Of a DNA stretch of 64,000 bases, positions 36,440 to 45,004 are shown piece by piece. The notes beneath the pieces were generated by a model. The model ran no database searches. It saw only the letters and a list, made by a program, of their open reading frames with translations, and was not told the DNA's origin. The DNA lies in the NCBI RefSeq assembly GCF_002157685.2, contig NZ_AP026738.1:5022001-5086000 (forward strand). The letters run 5' to 3'. Source of the stretch: Comamonas thiooxydans (GTDB lineage: Bacteria > Pseudomonadota > Gammaproteobacteria > Burkholderiales > Burkholderiaceae_C). The position numbers were made by a program, and so were the translations under genes. How positions within the stretch are numbered: position 1 is the stretch's first letter; each line of letters begins with the position of its first letter.

Positions 36440-36636
36440 TAAAGCCCTCTACTAAACATGATCGTCGCGAAGTACGAACAAGGCATTGGTTACTCGAACC
36501 CGCTTATGAACGGTGACATGGGCAAGCCGTGTTCGTCATGTCTTTGCACATAAAGCGCACATCTTCGTGAATCAATGTCTGCCCTTGCAAAGCCACGCGC
36601 CTGCTTGCGCAAATCTTTGAGGGGAAGATGTGGCGT

Positions 36637-36921
36637 TCAGTCTGCAGCCCCTGAATATCGAACCAAGGGACGCAGCATGGGCTTGAGCGGATCAGGCGTG
36701 TTGTCCAACTCGGACAGCGCATCCGCCTGTTCATACAAAGCGGCAGTCACGCCTGGTGAGTACGCCTGGTGCAGGTTGGCCACTTCAAGGCGGGTATACA
36801 GAGCAGACGCGATAGCCTTGCGGTGCTCTGGCCGGTCGAGGTGGAGCCCCCAGATTGACTCCTCCAACAGTATTTCCAGCACTTGCAGCCGCTCTTCAAC
36901 ACTGAGCTTTTCGCTTCCCAT
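36637..36921 (-). CDS. Hypothetical protein, 94 aa
   Basis: Not recognised. The start at ATG 36921 has GAGA 5 bases upstream. The sequence is helical and acidic (KLSVEERLQVLEILLEESI, HRKAIASALYTRLEVANLHQ), has no signal peptide, membrane helix or Cys, and its composition is consistent with a real cytoplasmic protein. No neighbour suggests a role. Confidence 0.5.
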   Translation of the reverse strand: MGSEKLSVEERLQVLEILLEESIWGLHLDRPEHRKAIASALYTRLEVANLHQAYSPGVTAALYEQADALSELDNTPDPLKPMLRPLVRYSGAAD

Positions 36922-37319
36922 ATAAATCTCAATTCACATAAGCACAAGAGTTCGGGAGACAGTGGCAGGTGGAAGCAGGAGGAGCCGCTGCGCGCCAACT
37001 AGACGAAGTCTGCCATGCCGGCCTTCGTTATATTCAAGTATATATTACGAAGAGATGAGCCGCCCAACGGATATGGCGGATGAAAATCAGCAGCACTGCT
37101 TGCTCATGCTTTGCGAGAAGCGGGCCAGCGTGTCTAACGGCATTGATGCGATGCATTCAGCGCCCTGCCCTCGTGGTGACGGGGAGGCGATGAGCGTTAA
37201 GCGATGAAGTTCGTGCTTGAGCCGCAGCACGAGGTTCAATGCCATGAAAGATTCTTTGCACTACGCTCCGCTGGCCACGCTTGATGCCGCTGCGTGCCAG
37301 TGCTTGGCCGCCAGCCTGC
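36922..37319. other. Gap with an orphan ModE-type box
   Basis: About 400 bases between the 94-aa gene and modE-like gene. It holds a strong dyad at 37026-37049, followed on the plus strand by a 50-codon frame (37055-37207) with no recognisable family. No molybdate transporter gene is visible. Confidence 0.5.
37026..37049 (+). promoter_or_regulatory. Putative ModE operator
   Basis: CGTTATAT-N8-ATATTACG: the two 8-base arms match at 7 of 8 positions, with the 8-8-8 spacing and CGTTATAT half-site of the E. coli ModE operator. It lies 271 bases from the stop of the ModE-like gene. The nearest plus-strand frame is short and unrecognised. Confidence 0.6.
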
Positions 37320-37700
37320 CTAGCTGCTGTGGACCAAGGCGACCAGCTTGTCCAGATCGGCTTGACATGCCCTAAGAGCATGTTGCTCGATACGCCTATA
37401 CAGAGCAATCACCAGATGCCCCGTTTCAGTGAGCTCCGTACCACCTCCATGAGAACCTCCCGTCGATGTGATCACCGCCGGCTTATTCAGCGCATGATTG
37501 ATGCCATCGACCAGCAACCAGGCCCGGCGGTAGGACATGCCCAGGGATTTGGCGGCCGCAGCAATGGATTTGGTTTCGTTAATGGTCTCCAGGAGTTCGA
37601 TTTTCCCAGGGCCGATGGCAATGATGTCACCGGCCATCACACGCATGCGCAGCTTCACTTCAGGTGAAGCGAGATTAGAGCGTGAAGGTGTATTGGACAT
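37320..37700 (-). CDS. ModE-like stand-alone winged-helix molybdate regulator
   Basis: 126 aa, corresponding to the N-terminal DNA-binding domain of ModE (COG2005): KIELLETINETKSIAAAAKSLGMSYRRAWLLVDGIN is the HTH, followed by the wing segment STGGSHGGGTELTETGHLVIALYRRIE. There are no C-terminal TOBE/molbindin domains, so any molybdate sensing must differ from E. coli ModE. Molybdenum proteins elsewhere in the window (the YedY-like enzyme and the MOSC protein) show the cell uses the cofactor. Confidence 0.85.
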   Translation of the reverse strand: MSNTPSRSNLASPEVKLRMRVMAGDIIAIGPGKIELLETINETKSIAAAAKSLGMSYRRAWLLVDGINHALNKPAVITSTGGSHGGGTELTETGHLVIALYRRIEQHALRACQADLDKLVALVHSS

Positions 37701-38494
37701 GTGGTTTGAAAGCGCAAGATGTGTTGTTACTGAAGGCTCAGCGTAACCACGTCGCCCTGGGCGGAACTATTCCGGCACAGCACGAATTATGACGATGGCT
37801 GAAGCCTCAAGTCCTAAGCATCAGCGTAGTCAACAAGCTCGGTTCATATGGTCGGATTGCCAAAACCGCTGAACATCGAGGCTGAATGCGCGGCAATAGG
37901 CCTTCAGCTCTTTTGCGTGAGCGCTGACTGCGGACTTTGCCGTAAATCATTTGCTGCATGCGACGACCGCTCGTGACTGCACAGCCCCCCGGAGTCGTGG
38001 CTCAGCTGAGCGCTGTGAAGCGATGACTGACAGGCCGCGACGTGACCATGAGCAGCTCCAATCACGGCAAAGCCGTCTCCTGGCACAGGACTGCATTGTG
38101 TCGATATGCGACAGCCGCAAAACGTGCCGTTGTTGTCCATCGACTCTGCGATCTGCTGATTCCAGGGCCTCACTCCATATCGGAACCTGTGAGGCCGCAT
38201 ACCGGAGCAAATTGCAGGTTCTGCAACCTCGAGCTTCGCAAACGCGCCCCCTGGCGCCTCTTGACTCCAGGTTGTCGAGAACCGGCAGCTACCATGAGTT
38301 GCGCACACAGACATTAGCTTTAGCATTGGCATGGCTTGTAAACCCAATCTGCCTGCAATAGGCTTTGATACCTCCTGTCAACATCTGTGAAGTGCGCATG
38401 GCGGATCATCACAGCCCAATTCAGGAGGCTCGTCCCTGATGACGCGTGCGATGTCAGCGGCGGTGTGTATGGGGTCGCGCGCAAGGAGACTCTG
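37701..38494. other. 790-base region without a supportable gene
   Basis: Open frames on both strands are overlapping and unconvincing. The minus-strand frame near 38342-37904 has fragments faintly like a universal stress protein (for example FAVIGAAHGHV) but no continuous homology by eye. The right end should contain the cupin-gene promoter. Confidence 0.4.
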
Positions 38495-38956
38495 ATGTCT
38501 CATTTCTCGTTCGCTCGTTCGGCCAGCCTCGTCGCGCTGGCAGTGATTCCTATGGCATCCTGGGCCATCCACGGCACCGAAGGTGTCGAGTGGGGAGCAC
38601 CGCCTCCGGTTCTCGCCAAAGGAGCCAAATTCGCGGTACTCCTAGGTGATCCCAATCAACCAGGCCCCTATGTGGTGCGTCTGTCCGTGCCCGCCGGCTA
38701 TCGCGTCTTGCCGCATTGGCACAGCCAAGCCGAGAACGTGACCGTCATCTCCGGCACGGTCATGATCGGAATGGGCGACAAGTGGGACTCGAAGGCACTC
38801 AAAGTCCAAAAAGCCGGCAGCTTCGGTTCGATTCCGGCCAAGACCAATCACTTCGCCATGTTCAAGGTTCCAACAGTGATCCAGATCCACGGGGAAGGCC
38901 CATTCGACCTGAACTACGTCGATCCGGCAGATGATCCGCAAAAGGCGCACAAGTAA
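38495..38956 (+). CDS. Secreted cupin-domain protein
   Basis: 153 aa from the ATG at 38495 with AAGGAG 8 bases upstream. A signal peptide ends near SWAIHG. The cupin motif 1 is PAGYRVLPHWHSQAENVTVISGTV (His-His-Glu-type metal ligands), and motif 2 is PAKTNHFAMFKVPTVIQIHGEGPF. Single-domain periplasmic cupins of this kind are of unknown function; a small metal-dependent enzyme or binding protein is likely. Confidence 0.85.
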   Translation: MSHFSFARSASLVALAVIPMASWAIHGTEGVEWGAPPPVLAKGAKFAVLLGDPNQPGPYVVRLSVPAGYRVLPHWHSQAENVTVISGTVMIGMGDKWDSKALKVQKAGSFGSIPAKTNHFAMFKVPTVIQIHGEGPFDLNYVDPADDPQKAHK

Positions 38957-39082
38957 ACCCAAGTGCACTCCCAGCGTGCTCTCGGCGGAGCCGCTGGCGT
39001 GCCCCCTCGTTCAGACCAAGCGCATCAGGAACAGCTTGGCAGATGGCATCGTTCCCGGTCAGCACCGTTGATACAAGGCATT

Positions 39083-39112
39083 TGACATTCTCATGATGTC
39101 AGGGTTGAGACT
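39083..39112 (+). promoter_or_regulatory. CueR-like MerR-family promoter upstream of copZ
   Basis: TTGACA (39082-39087) overlaps the dyad TGACAT-N7-ATGTCA (39083-39101); the -10-like hexamer GAGACT follows after a 19-base spacer at 39107-39112. The long spacer with an internal dyad is the hallmark of MerR-family copper promoters. The ATG of the copper-chaperone gene is 28 bases further on. No cueR gene lies in the window. Confidence 0.6.
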
Positions 39113-39140
39113 TGACTCACAACCTTGAAAGGAACATGCA

Positions 39141-39383
39141 ATGACTGCTTTTCGTGTGACCGATATGACATGCGGTGGCTGCGCTGGGCGCATCAAACGA
39201 TCAATTGTGGCCATGGATGACAAGGCCTGTATCGAGTTTGAGCTTAAGCAACGAACCGTGCTTATCTCGGGAACCGCATCTGACGCCGAGTTTGCAGAGG
39301 CCATCCAGGATGCGGGGTATACGCCTGAGCTAATTGAACCAACCTCCGCCCTGGCAGGCAATGCAGGCTCCAATACTGCTTGA
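39141..39383 (+). CDS. copZ: Copper chaperone, heavy-metal-associated domain
   Basis: 80-aa single HMA domain with the metal motif MTCGGC and a ferredoxin-like beta-alpha-beta pattern (VTDMTCGGCAGRIKRSI, FELKQRTVLISG, FAEAIQDAGYTPEL). Cytosolic CopZ-type proteins carry Cu(I) to efflux ATPases. AAAGGA lies 7 bases before the ATG. No copA is visible in the window. The promoter looks CueR-controlled. Confidence 0.88.
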   Translation: MTAFRVTDMTCGGCAGRIKRSIVAMDDKACIEFELKQRTVLISGTASDAEFAEAIQDAGYTPELIEPTSALAGNAGSNTA

Positions 39384-39400
39384 CGCAAATACCAGGCGAC

Positions 39401-39508
39401 TCATCCCGGTTTTTCATGCTGCGGTGGCGATGATGCCCCCTCATGAGCTTCGACGACGGCTCGGGTAATGAGGAGACCGATTGGGCCTGGGAGCTCGCCA
39501 AAGTGATC
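39401..39508 (-). pseudogene. Possible 3' remnant of a sensor histidine kinase
   Basis: A minus-strand frame reads DHFGELPGPIGLLITRAVVEAHEG and then runs to a TGA. GLLITRAVVEAHEG resembles the G2 box and following helix of histidine kinase ATPase domains (usually GLGLAITRAVVEAHGG). Nothing further upstream is recognisable. A copper-responsive kinase would suit the copZ neighbour, but that is a guess. Confidence 0.35.
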
Positions 39509-39723
39509 GGCTCCCCCCTGAAGTGCTGGTGCATCCAGCGTACTCGTCATTTGCCGGAACTTCCGGCGCTTCATATTGCGATTGCAACCCTGGTGATCCT
39601 CCATGGATGCAATGAAAGCGGCCTAAAGACCAGGCTTTCATTTTGGGAAACAGGCGACAGCACGATCTGGGCATGGATACGGAATGCCACGAGCAGCATT
39701 CCGCCCCATTGCCCAGTTTTTCC

Positions 39724-40955
39724 TCAAGGAGCCAGAACCAGATCCTTGGTGGTCACATTGTTGGCAGTTGTCAGCGTCACGGCTGGTGCCGTGGTCTGGC
39801 TTGTGTAGCCGGAGGCACTACCCAGAATGCCGTATTTGCCTGCAGCAGCGGCGTCTACGGTGAATACCAAGGGGCCGCTTGCGACGTATGGTGCTTTATT
39901 GGGAGTCCCAAGCGGAAGAGTCAAGCTGTAGTTTGCATTGGATGGATCGACCATGGTCCATGCAACGTCCAGCCTCTGACCTTCACTGAGCACCTGTTGG
40001 GCATTGACCTCGGCATCTGTCAAAGGCGTATTGGATGCGTTTGTCACCTTGCCCGCAACAGTCGCCGAAGCAGATGCAGGCAGTGGATGGGGGACGTCGA
40101 TGCGTTGAGCATGGTGGTACCAGCGGTGATCGAGACAGGAACGCCAGTCACTGCGGCAGTGGTCAGGTCCCGGCCTGCAACGACGACGGTGTAGTTGGTG
40201 TTCTCCGGCAGATATGCCAGCACGAACTTGCCGGAAGTGGCGTTGGGCACGGTGGCTCGCAAATTGTTGTCCGGGTCACGCGTGGACACCACGACGCTGA
40301 AGGCCAGAGCAGGATCCACATAGCCCACAATTGCTGTAGTCAACCGCTTGATGACGGCCACCACGGGTTTGAGGTTGTAGTTGCACGAGTTACCGGCCTT
40401 GACAATGGACTTGCAGGCATCGAAGTCCAGAACCATATCGGCGACCTGGCCGCCGGTGACATTGAAGTTGGCCTTGAGCTTGAAGCCGCTTTGTTGACCG
40501 CCGGGAGTGGTCAGCGCGATCTCGTTGGTCGAACCCGAAAGCACCAGTGCATTGGCCAACGGATTGGCGGATGTCGGATTGGACGGATTGTCAGCCAGCA
40601 CCAAGCGGGTCTGCTGGTAATTGCCAGCCGGTAGCGGCAGAGAACCCAATTCCTGCAGTACCCCATTGGTGAGGCTGAGCAAGTCAATGCGCTGGGCAGG
40701 AATCGCCAGCTCGCTCCAGCCGGAATCCGTGGCACCTGCCGTAGCGCTCTGATGCACGCGGATTTTGCTGACCGTGACATAAACATGGTCGTAGCCGCAG
40801 GCCGGAGCGTCGGTCATCGCCAGCTTGAGCGTGCCTTGCTGTGGAGTGCTATCGCCACCACCGCCGCCGCCACATGCTGCCAAGCCTGCAGCAATCAAAC
40901 CCAGACCCGCCCAGCACAGGATCTTGGCAGACCGAAATCCATGCAAGTCACTCAT
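39724..40955 (-). pseudogene. DUF4382 lipoprotein, split by a frameshift
   Basis: The N-terminal part (40955 down to 40044) has a lipoprotein signal ending LAAC, a Gly/Ser stretch, and the DUF4382 pattern GTLKLAMTDAPACGYDHVYVTVSKIRV, with DLLSLTNGVLQELG. The C-terminal 107 aa (39724-40047) continue a carboxypeptidase-regulatory-like repeat (VDPSNANYSLTLPLG, YVASGPLVFTVDAAAAGKYG). One extra C on the minus strand in the five-base run at 40089-40093 joins the frames as TSPHPLPASASATVAGKVTN. The intact product would be about 400 aa, outer-surface or periplasmic, with unknown function. Confidence 0.8.
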
Positions 40956-41236
40956 ACGGTACCTTTTGAAAACAAAGACAGCGCAATGCCAGGAGTGCCC
41001 TTGGATACAGTGTTACGACTCGTAGAACCCAGCATTCGAGCCGATCTATGTGCAGATCCAACCATGCTCTACCTTCGGTAACAAAGCCATTGAAACCTGC
41101 CTCCATATGCCACGGTCATCACCGAAAATAGGACATGGTCGAGGTGATTCAGGTATGGGGGTCCATGAAGGCTCGAATGCCAAGCCTGCATTGCCGCCAT
41201 TGAGCAATCATTGATAGAGAAGTACAGACAAAAGCC

Positions 41237-41410
41237 ATGCTGCGCAGCAAATTGGGAACACTGCTGGTGGTCAGTGCGGCACTTTCTTGTGCAGCAGGAT
41301 TTGCCCTGGATGCCCAGGGCAGCATCGCGAACCTTGAGCTCTGGATAGCTTTGGCAGTCCTGCTGCTCCTCAGCGGTGCAGTCCTGATCGTCTTGGGCCA
41401 GAACGACTAG
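41237..41410 (+). CDS. Small membrane protein, 57 aa
   Basis: Too short for most gene callers. The frame begins MLRSKLGTLLVVSAALSCAAGFALDAQG, a short basic start then a hydrophobic helix or signal, and ends with a second helix LWIALAVLLLLSGAVLIVLGQND. Two membrane segments with a short acidic turn form a coherent small membrane protein. Frame and codon use look protein-like. The ribosome-binding site is weak. Function unknown. Confidence 0.55.
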   Translation: MLRSKLGTLLVVSAALSCAAGFALDAQGSIANLELWIALAVLLLLSGAVLIVLGQND

Positions 41411-41566
41411 CCCTTTGAGGCTGAGCGGCGTTGTTGCCTGCATCAATCGCGACGACTAGTTCCAGGCCTTGAGCAAAAATAAATGGTGACGCCGCCGAGA
41501 TCCCGCCGATCACTCTCAAGGCCCCCTGCAGCTCTCTGTGACATGCGGCAGATCCAAAGGATCCAT

Positions 41567-41710
41567 ATGAAAAAAGTGCTAACGCTGGTCGCGACAGCTT
41601 TGCTGCTCAGCGGCTGTGTCGTGTATCCGAACGGCTACTACGACGACGGATACAGAAAGCCTCACCCTCATGGGTGCCCACCTGGGCAAGCCAAGAAAGG
41701 CAACTGCTAG
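41567..41710 (+). CDS. Tiny lipoprotein, 47 aa
   Basis: MKKVLTLVATALLLSGCVVY is a textbook lipoprotein signal with lipobox LSGC (Cys17). The short mature part is rich in Tyr, Pro, His and Gly (GYYDDGYRKPHPHGCPPGQAKKGNC) with two more Cys. AAAGGA lies 6 bases upstream of the ATG at 41567. Similar YPNGYY/PPGQAKKG proteins are often annotated as hypothetical in proteobacteria. Confidence 0.8.
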   Translation: MKKVLTLVATALLLSGCVVYPNGYYDDGYRKPHPHGCPPGQAKKGNC

Positions 41711-41845
41711 CACTGAACCTCGCTGTGCTCGGCCCATAAGCACTTGCAGACATGAATCCATCCGGTTGACTGTCATTTGCCCATCATGGCGCCACCGTTG
41801 ACACAAGCTGACTGCCGGCACAGGCCGGGATCAGGTGCTCACGAA

Positions 41846-42229
41846 CTAAGGCAAATTTTCCAGATGGCGCAGAGCCATCAGCTGCCATATCGACAGAATG
41901 AATGTAGCCAGCATCAGCGCAATCGACATGGGCTGAATGAACGACTCGCTGCCTTGGAGGAAGAAAAACGCGTGAATGCCTACGGTCAAAAGGCCGAGAC
42001 AGGCCAAGAACTTGTAGAAAGGCAAGCCGGTTTTCATGTTGGAGACAACCCGGCTGTGCGAGTACAGGACCAATCCAATGATTGGAATATTGAGTAGCAG
42101 GTTGATTTGATTGCCGCCAGGAATGAGGAACAGCTCCCATTCATGCCAATAGGCAGCGTCAATTTGATGCGTGATCAGAATGGTGGCATTTGCCAGAAAG
42201 AGAAGGCGAAGGCGGTCTTGCATGGGCAT
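41846..42229 (-). CDS. DUF6713-like small membrane protein
   Basis: 127 aa with about four hydrophobic segments (LRLLFLANATILITHQIDAAYWHEWELF, INLLLNIPIIGLVLY, FLACLGLLTVGIHAFFFLQ and PMSIALMLATFILSIWQL). The conserved HQIDAAYWHEW segment matches my recollection of DUF6713. Function unknown. Confidence 0.7.
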   Translation of the reverse strand: MPMQDRLRLLFLANATILITHQIDAAYWHEWELFLIPGGNQINLLLNIPIIGLVLYSHSRVVSNMKTGLPFYKFLACLGLLTVGIHAFFFLQGSESFIQPMSIALMLATFILSIWQLMALRHLENLP

Positions 42230-42663
42230 TAACAGTGCTTCTGTCTATCTTGCGGACATAAAGACTACCCTGGCCGGGCTGTTCAAGCAATTCAATCGGG
42301 GATAGCCTCTCACGACCAAGAGCGACCGGTCATGAACATTTACGGACTGCTCGGGCTGGACTTGAGCAAGTGACTTTGACGCCTTGACGCAGGCTACTCA
42401 CCATGTAGTTGCTTGCGCAGTGGCGGCTCAGGCGTCAACGTGAGCACCCGAACTGGTCGTTCCGCCGAAACCCGTCAGATCCGGTCACGGGAAGACTGCA
42501 CATGCCAAGCACTCACTGCCGCAACCACTCCGCAAGAATTCGATTGCCGATGCCTGCTTGGTATCCGCTCTCACCAGTCAAGCATCGCCGATCCGCTGAA
42601 TGCATCAGTTCGGCACGAATGCAGACGACCTGTTGCGCCGGCCAACTCCAGGTACATACTGAC
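42230..42663. other. Gap between the DUF6713-like gene and the stress-protein pseudogene
   Basis: About 430 bases with no supportable gene on either strand. Confidence 0.45.
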
Positions 42664-43100
42664 TCAACGCACGATCAAAACCGGCATCTGTGCCAAGCGC
42701 AAGACTTTGCAAGTCACCGACCCGAGCAGTACGGCTTATGTTGCCGTTAGCCCATGGGAGCCGATGCAAATACAGAAGCAGCCAAGAGATTCAGCCAAAC
42801 CCACGATCACGATTGCATCATCACCCATGACGACATGAAGATGCCAGGGGATAAGGGTAGCGGATTCTGCGAGCGCTCGGCGCGCCCGGGCCGTGGCTGC
42901 CCAGCCGTATCGACCCAACTCGGTCTCCGCAGCCTCATTGCTCAATCAGGACTGCACATTCACGAGGTCAAGCATGCTGCCTTGCCTCATTGCCACCAAA
43001 CGGGCACCCACGGCAACAGCACGCGAAGAGCATGCGGAGCCGTCCACTGCCACCAGCCAACGTTCGCCGCCGGTGTTCGCACAGCTGCACTCGCCTTTCC
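42664..43100 (-). pseudogene. Universal stress protein gene with two in-frame stops
   Basis: One minus-strand frame reads as a complete UspA domain: WLVAVDGSACSSRAV, LVAMRQGSMLDLVNVQS, stop, LSNEAAETELGRYG, HLHVVMGDDAIVIVGLAE, GCFCICIGSHGLTAT, stop, AVLLGSVTCKVLRLAQMPVLIVR. Both stops (a TGA after NVQS and a TAA after LTAT) interrupt an otherwise uninterrupted frame. The true start is unclear. It is followed by terC and an intact USP gene, suggesting a decayed neighbour copy. Confidence 0.8.
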
Positions 43101-43172
43101 ACGTCAATGAAATCAGCCTGCCAAGGCTATCGCGCCGCTCGAATCAGGCGCAGGCATGAGTGCAGGCATCGC

Positions 43173-44147
43173 TCATAGAACACTCCTTGAAGATTTTCGG
43201 CCTGAGAGCTTCACGCTAAGCAGCACGGAAATCAGGACAATCGAGCCAACAATGAGTAGCGACCAATGCACGGGCATATGAAACCAGGGCATCATCAGCA
43301 TCTTGCCTCCGATGTAGATCAATACCAGAGCAAGGCCGTACTTGAGCAGATGGAAGCGTTCGGCCATGTCGGCCAGCAGGAAGTACAGCGCCCTCAAACC
43401 CAGTATCGCGAAGATATTGGATGTAAAAACGATAAATGGGTCGGTGGTGACAGCGAAGATGGCCGGAATACTATCCACGGCAAAGACCAGGTCACTCGCC
43501 TCAATCATCAGAAGCACCAGGAACATCGGTGTTGCATGAAGCAATCCATCGATGCGTACGAAAAACGACTGGCCGTGAAAGCCTGGCGCTATACGCATGT
43601 GGCAGCGCAACCAGCGTAGCAGTGGATTCTTTTCCAGATCGGGCTTTTGCTCAGCCATGATCAACATCTTGCCGCCCGTGACCACGAGCAGCAGCCCAAA
43701 AACGTAGAGCACCCACTCAAACTCGGAAACGAGCCAGATTCCGCCAAGAATCATTGCTGCCCGCATCACGATCGCTCCCAGAACTCCATACAGCAGCACG
43801 CGTCGCTGCAACTCTGGCGGGACAGCGAAGTAGGTAAAGATCATGACGAAGACAAACATGTTGTCTACCGACAATGCCTGCTCTATGAGGTAGCCGGTAA
43901 AGAATTCAAGTGCCTTGCGATTGGCAATTTCACGACCTGCGGTAGCGTCCAAATACCACCATAACAACGCGCCGAATGTGGTGGCAAGAGCCATCCAGGT
44001 GGCAGTCCAGCTTGCAGCCTCCTTGGCCGATACGCGGTGAGCCTTGTTTCCTCCGAGGACAAATAGATCCAGGCCCAGCATGATGAGCACAAAGACAATG
44101 AAGCCGACCCACATCGGGCCAGTTGCCAAGGTTTCGATGTTGTGCAT
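43173..44147 (-). CDS. TerC-family membrane protein (Alx-like)
   Basis: 324-aa inner-membrane protein with about nine helices. TerC signatures are GYLIEQALSVDNMFVFVMIFTYF and IEASDLVFAVDSIPAIFAVT, whose Asp residues lie within membrane segments. Family members are implicated in manganese export or metal homeostasis and loading of exported proteins. It lies downstream of a USP gene on the same strand. I looked for the manganese riboswitch in the 147-base leader and did not find its hallmark sequence. Confidence 0.93.
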   Translation of the reverse strand: MHNIETLATGPMWVGFIVFVLIMLGLDLFVLGGNKAHRVSAKEAASWTATWMALATTFGALLWWYLDATAGREIANRKALEFFTGYLIEQALSVDNMFVFVMIFTYFAVPPELQRRVLLYGVLGAIVMRAAMILGGIWLVSEFEWVLYVFGLLLVVTGGKMLIMAEQKPDLEKNPLLRWLRCHMRIAPGFHGQSFFVRIDGLLHATPMFLVLLMIEASDLVFAVDSIPAIFAVTTDPFIVFTSNIFAILGLRALYFLLADMAERFHLLKYGLALVLIYIGGKMLMMPWFHMPVHWSLLIVGSIVLISVLLSVKLSGRKSSRSVL

Positions 44148-44294
44148 GAAATGGCCCCAAGCGTTTGCTTCTTTTGCCTTGAGATACTGCTTGCACCAGG
44201 GGCCGCTGACATGCCCCGGCCAACCGCAGAGACAAGGCGAAGCAACGGTGTAGCAAGGGAAGTGCGAGCGGCTCTCAACGTCGCTGTCGAACTC

Positions 44295-44807
44295 TTAACT
44301 GGAAGCCATCCATAGAGCCACAATGCCCGCTCCGGCACCGACTCCCGCAGGAATACCAATGCGCTCCAGCTTCGAGGCAGGCTCGCCCGGGATCACCTCT
44401 ACAGGCACGCTGGTTCGCTCCAGCACCTGATTCGTCACTGAATTCTCGATAAGACGTACCAAGGAGCTCTTGCGTGCCGTACTCATGACAATCAGGTCGC
44501 AATGAAGCCTGTGCGCGGCATCCACAATGCAGTCAACCTTGTTGCCGACTTCCGAGTGGACAGCATATGGAATCCCGGCGGCATCCAGCATTCGTCGAGT
44601 GGTCAAGAGCACCGACTCCGTCTGCTCGTGGTGAAACTCCATCCTGTCACTCCTGCTTGAGTAATCGGTGATGAGTTTCGAGAATGGTGGCTGCACGTTC
44701 AGGAGATGAATCTCCAGATCTTTGCTCTTCCTGAACTCGTCGATCACGTGACGTATTGCAAACAACGAATTGGCTGATCCGTCTGACGGGACAAGAACTC
44801 TCAGCAT
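44295..44807 (-). CDS. Universal stress protein with a C-terminal hydrophobic tail
   Basis: 170 aa. The USP domain covers residues 1-142 (MLRVLVPSDGSANSLFAIRHV, IHLLNVQPPFS, CDLIVMSTARKSSLVRLIENSVTNQVL, VPVEVIPGE); the ATP-loop GxxG is altered (STARKSS). It is followed by ASKLERIGIPAGVGAGAGIVALWMASS, a glycine-zipper-like hydrophobic tail that may anchor it to a membrane or pack against a membrane partner. The gene is divergent from the NhaR-like regulator and upstream of terC. Confidence 0.88.
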   Translation of the reverse strand: MLRVLVPSDGSANSLFAIRHVIDEFRKSKDLEIHLLNVQPPFSKLITDYSSRSDRMEFHHEQTESVLLTTRRMLDAAGIPYAVHSEVGNKVDCIVDAAHRLHCDLIVMSTARKSSLVRLIENSVTNQVLERTSVPVEVIPGEPASKLERIGIPAGVGAGAGIVALWMASS

Positions 44808-45004
44808 GGTGCCTCTCCTTTGAGGTGAGCTGCTTGGTGCAGTGACTCACCTGAGTGAATCCTCGTTCAAAGACCGCTTGCGCCTCCTGATTCGAAGGTT
44901 CTCTGCCGAGCACTTCTCCTGGCCCTGGACAACACCAACGATAGCGATGCTGCAATTTAATAAAAGCAGATAATTCGGAAGCAATAGCTCCGAAAAGCCG
45001 AACA

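Noticed and set aside
37904..38347. A second universal stress protein relict
   Set aside because: FAVIGAAHGHV is suggestive but the surrounding sequence shows no continuous USP homology.
44148..44294. Manganese (yybP-ykoY) riboswitch upstream of terC
   Set aside because: The hallmark GGGGAGTAG and CATACTC-type segments are not present; only a generic GC dyad is seen.
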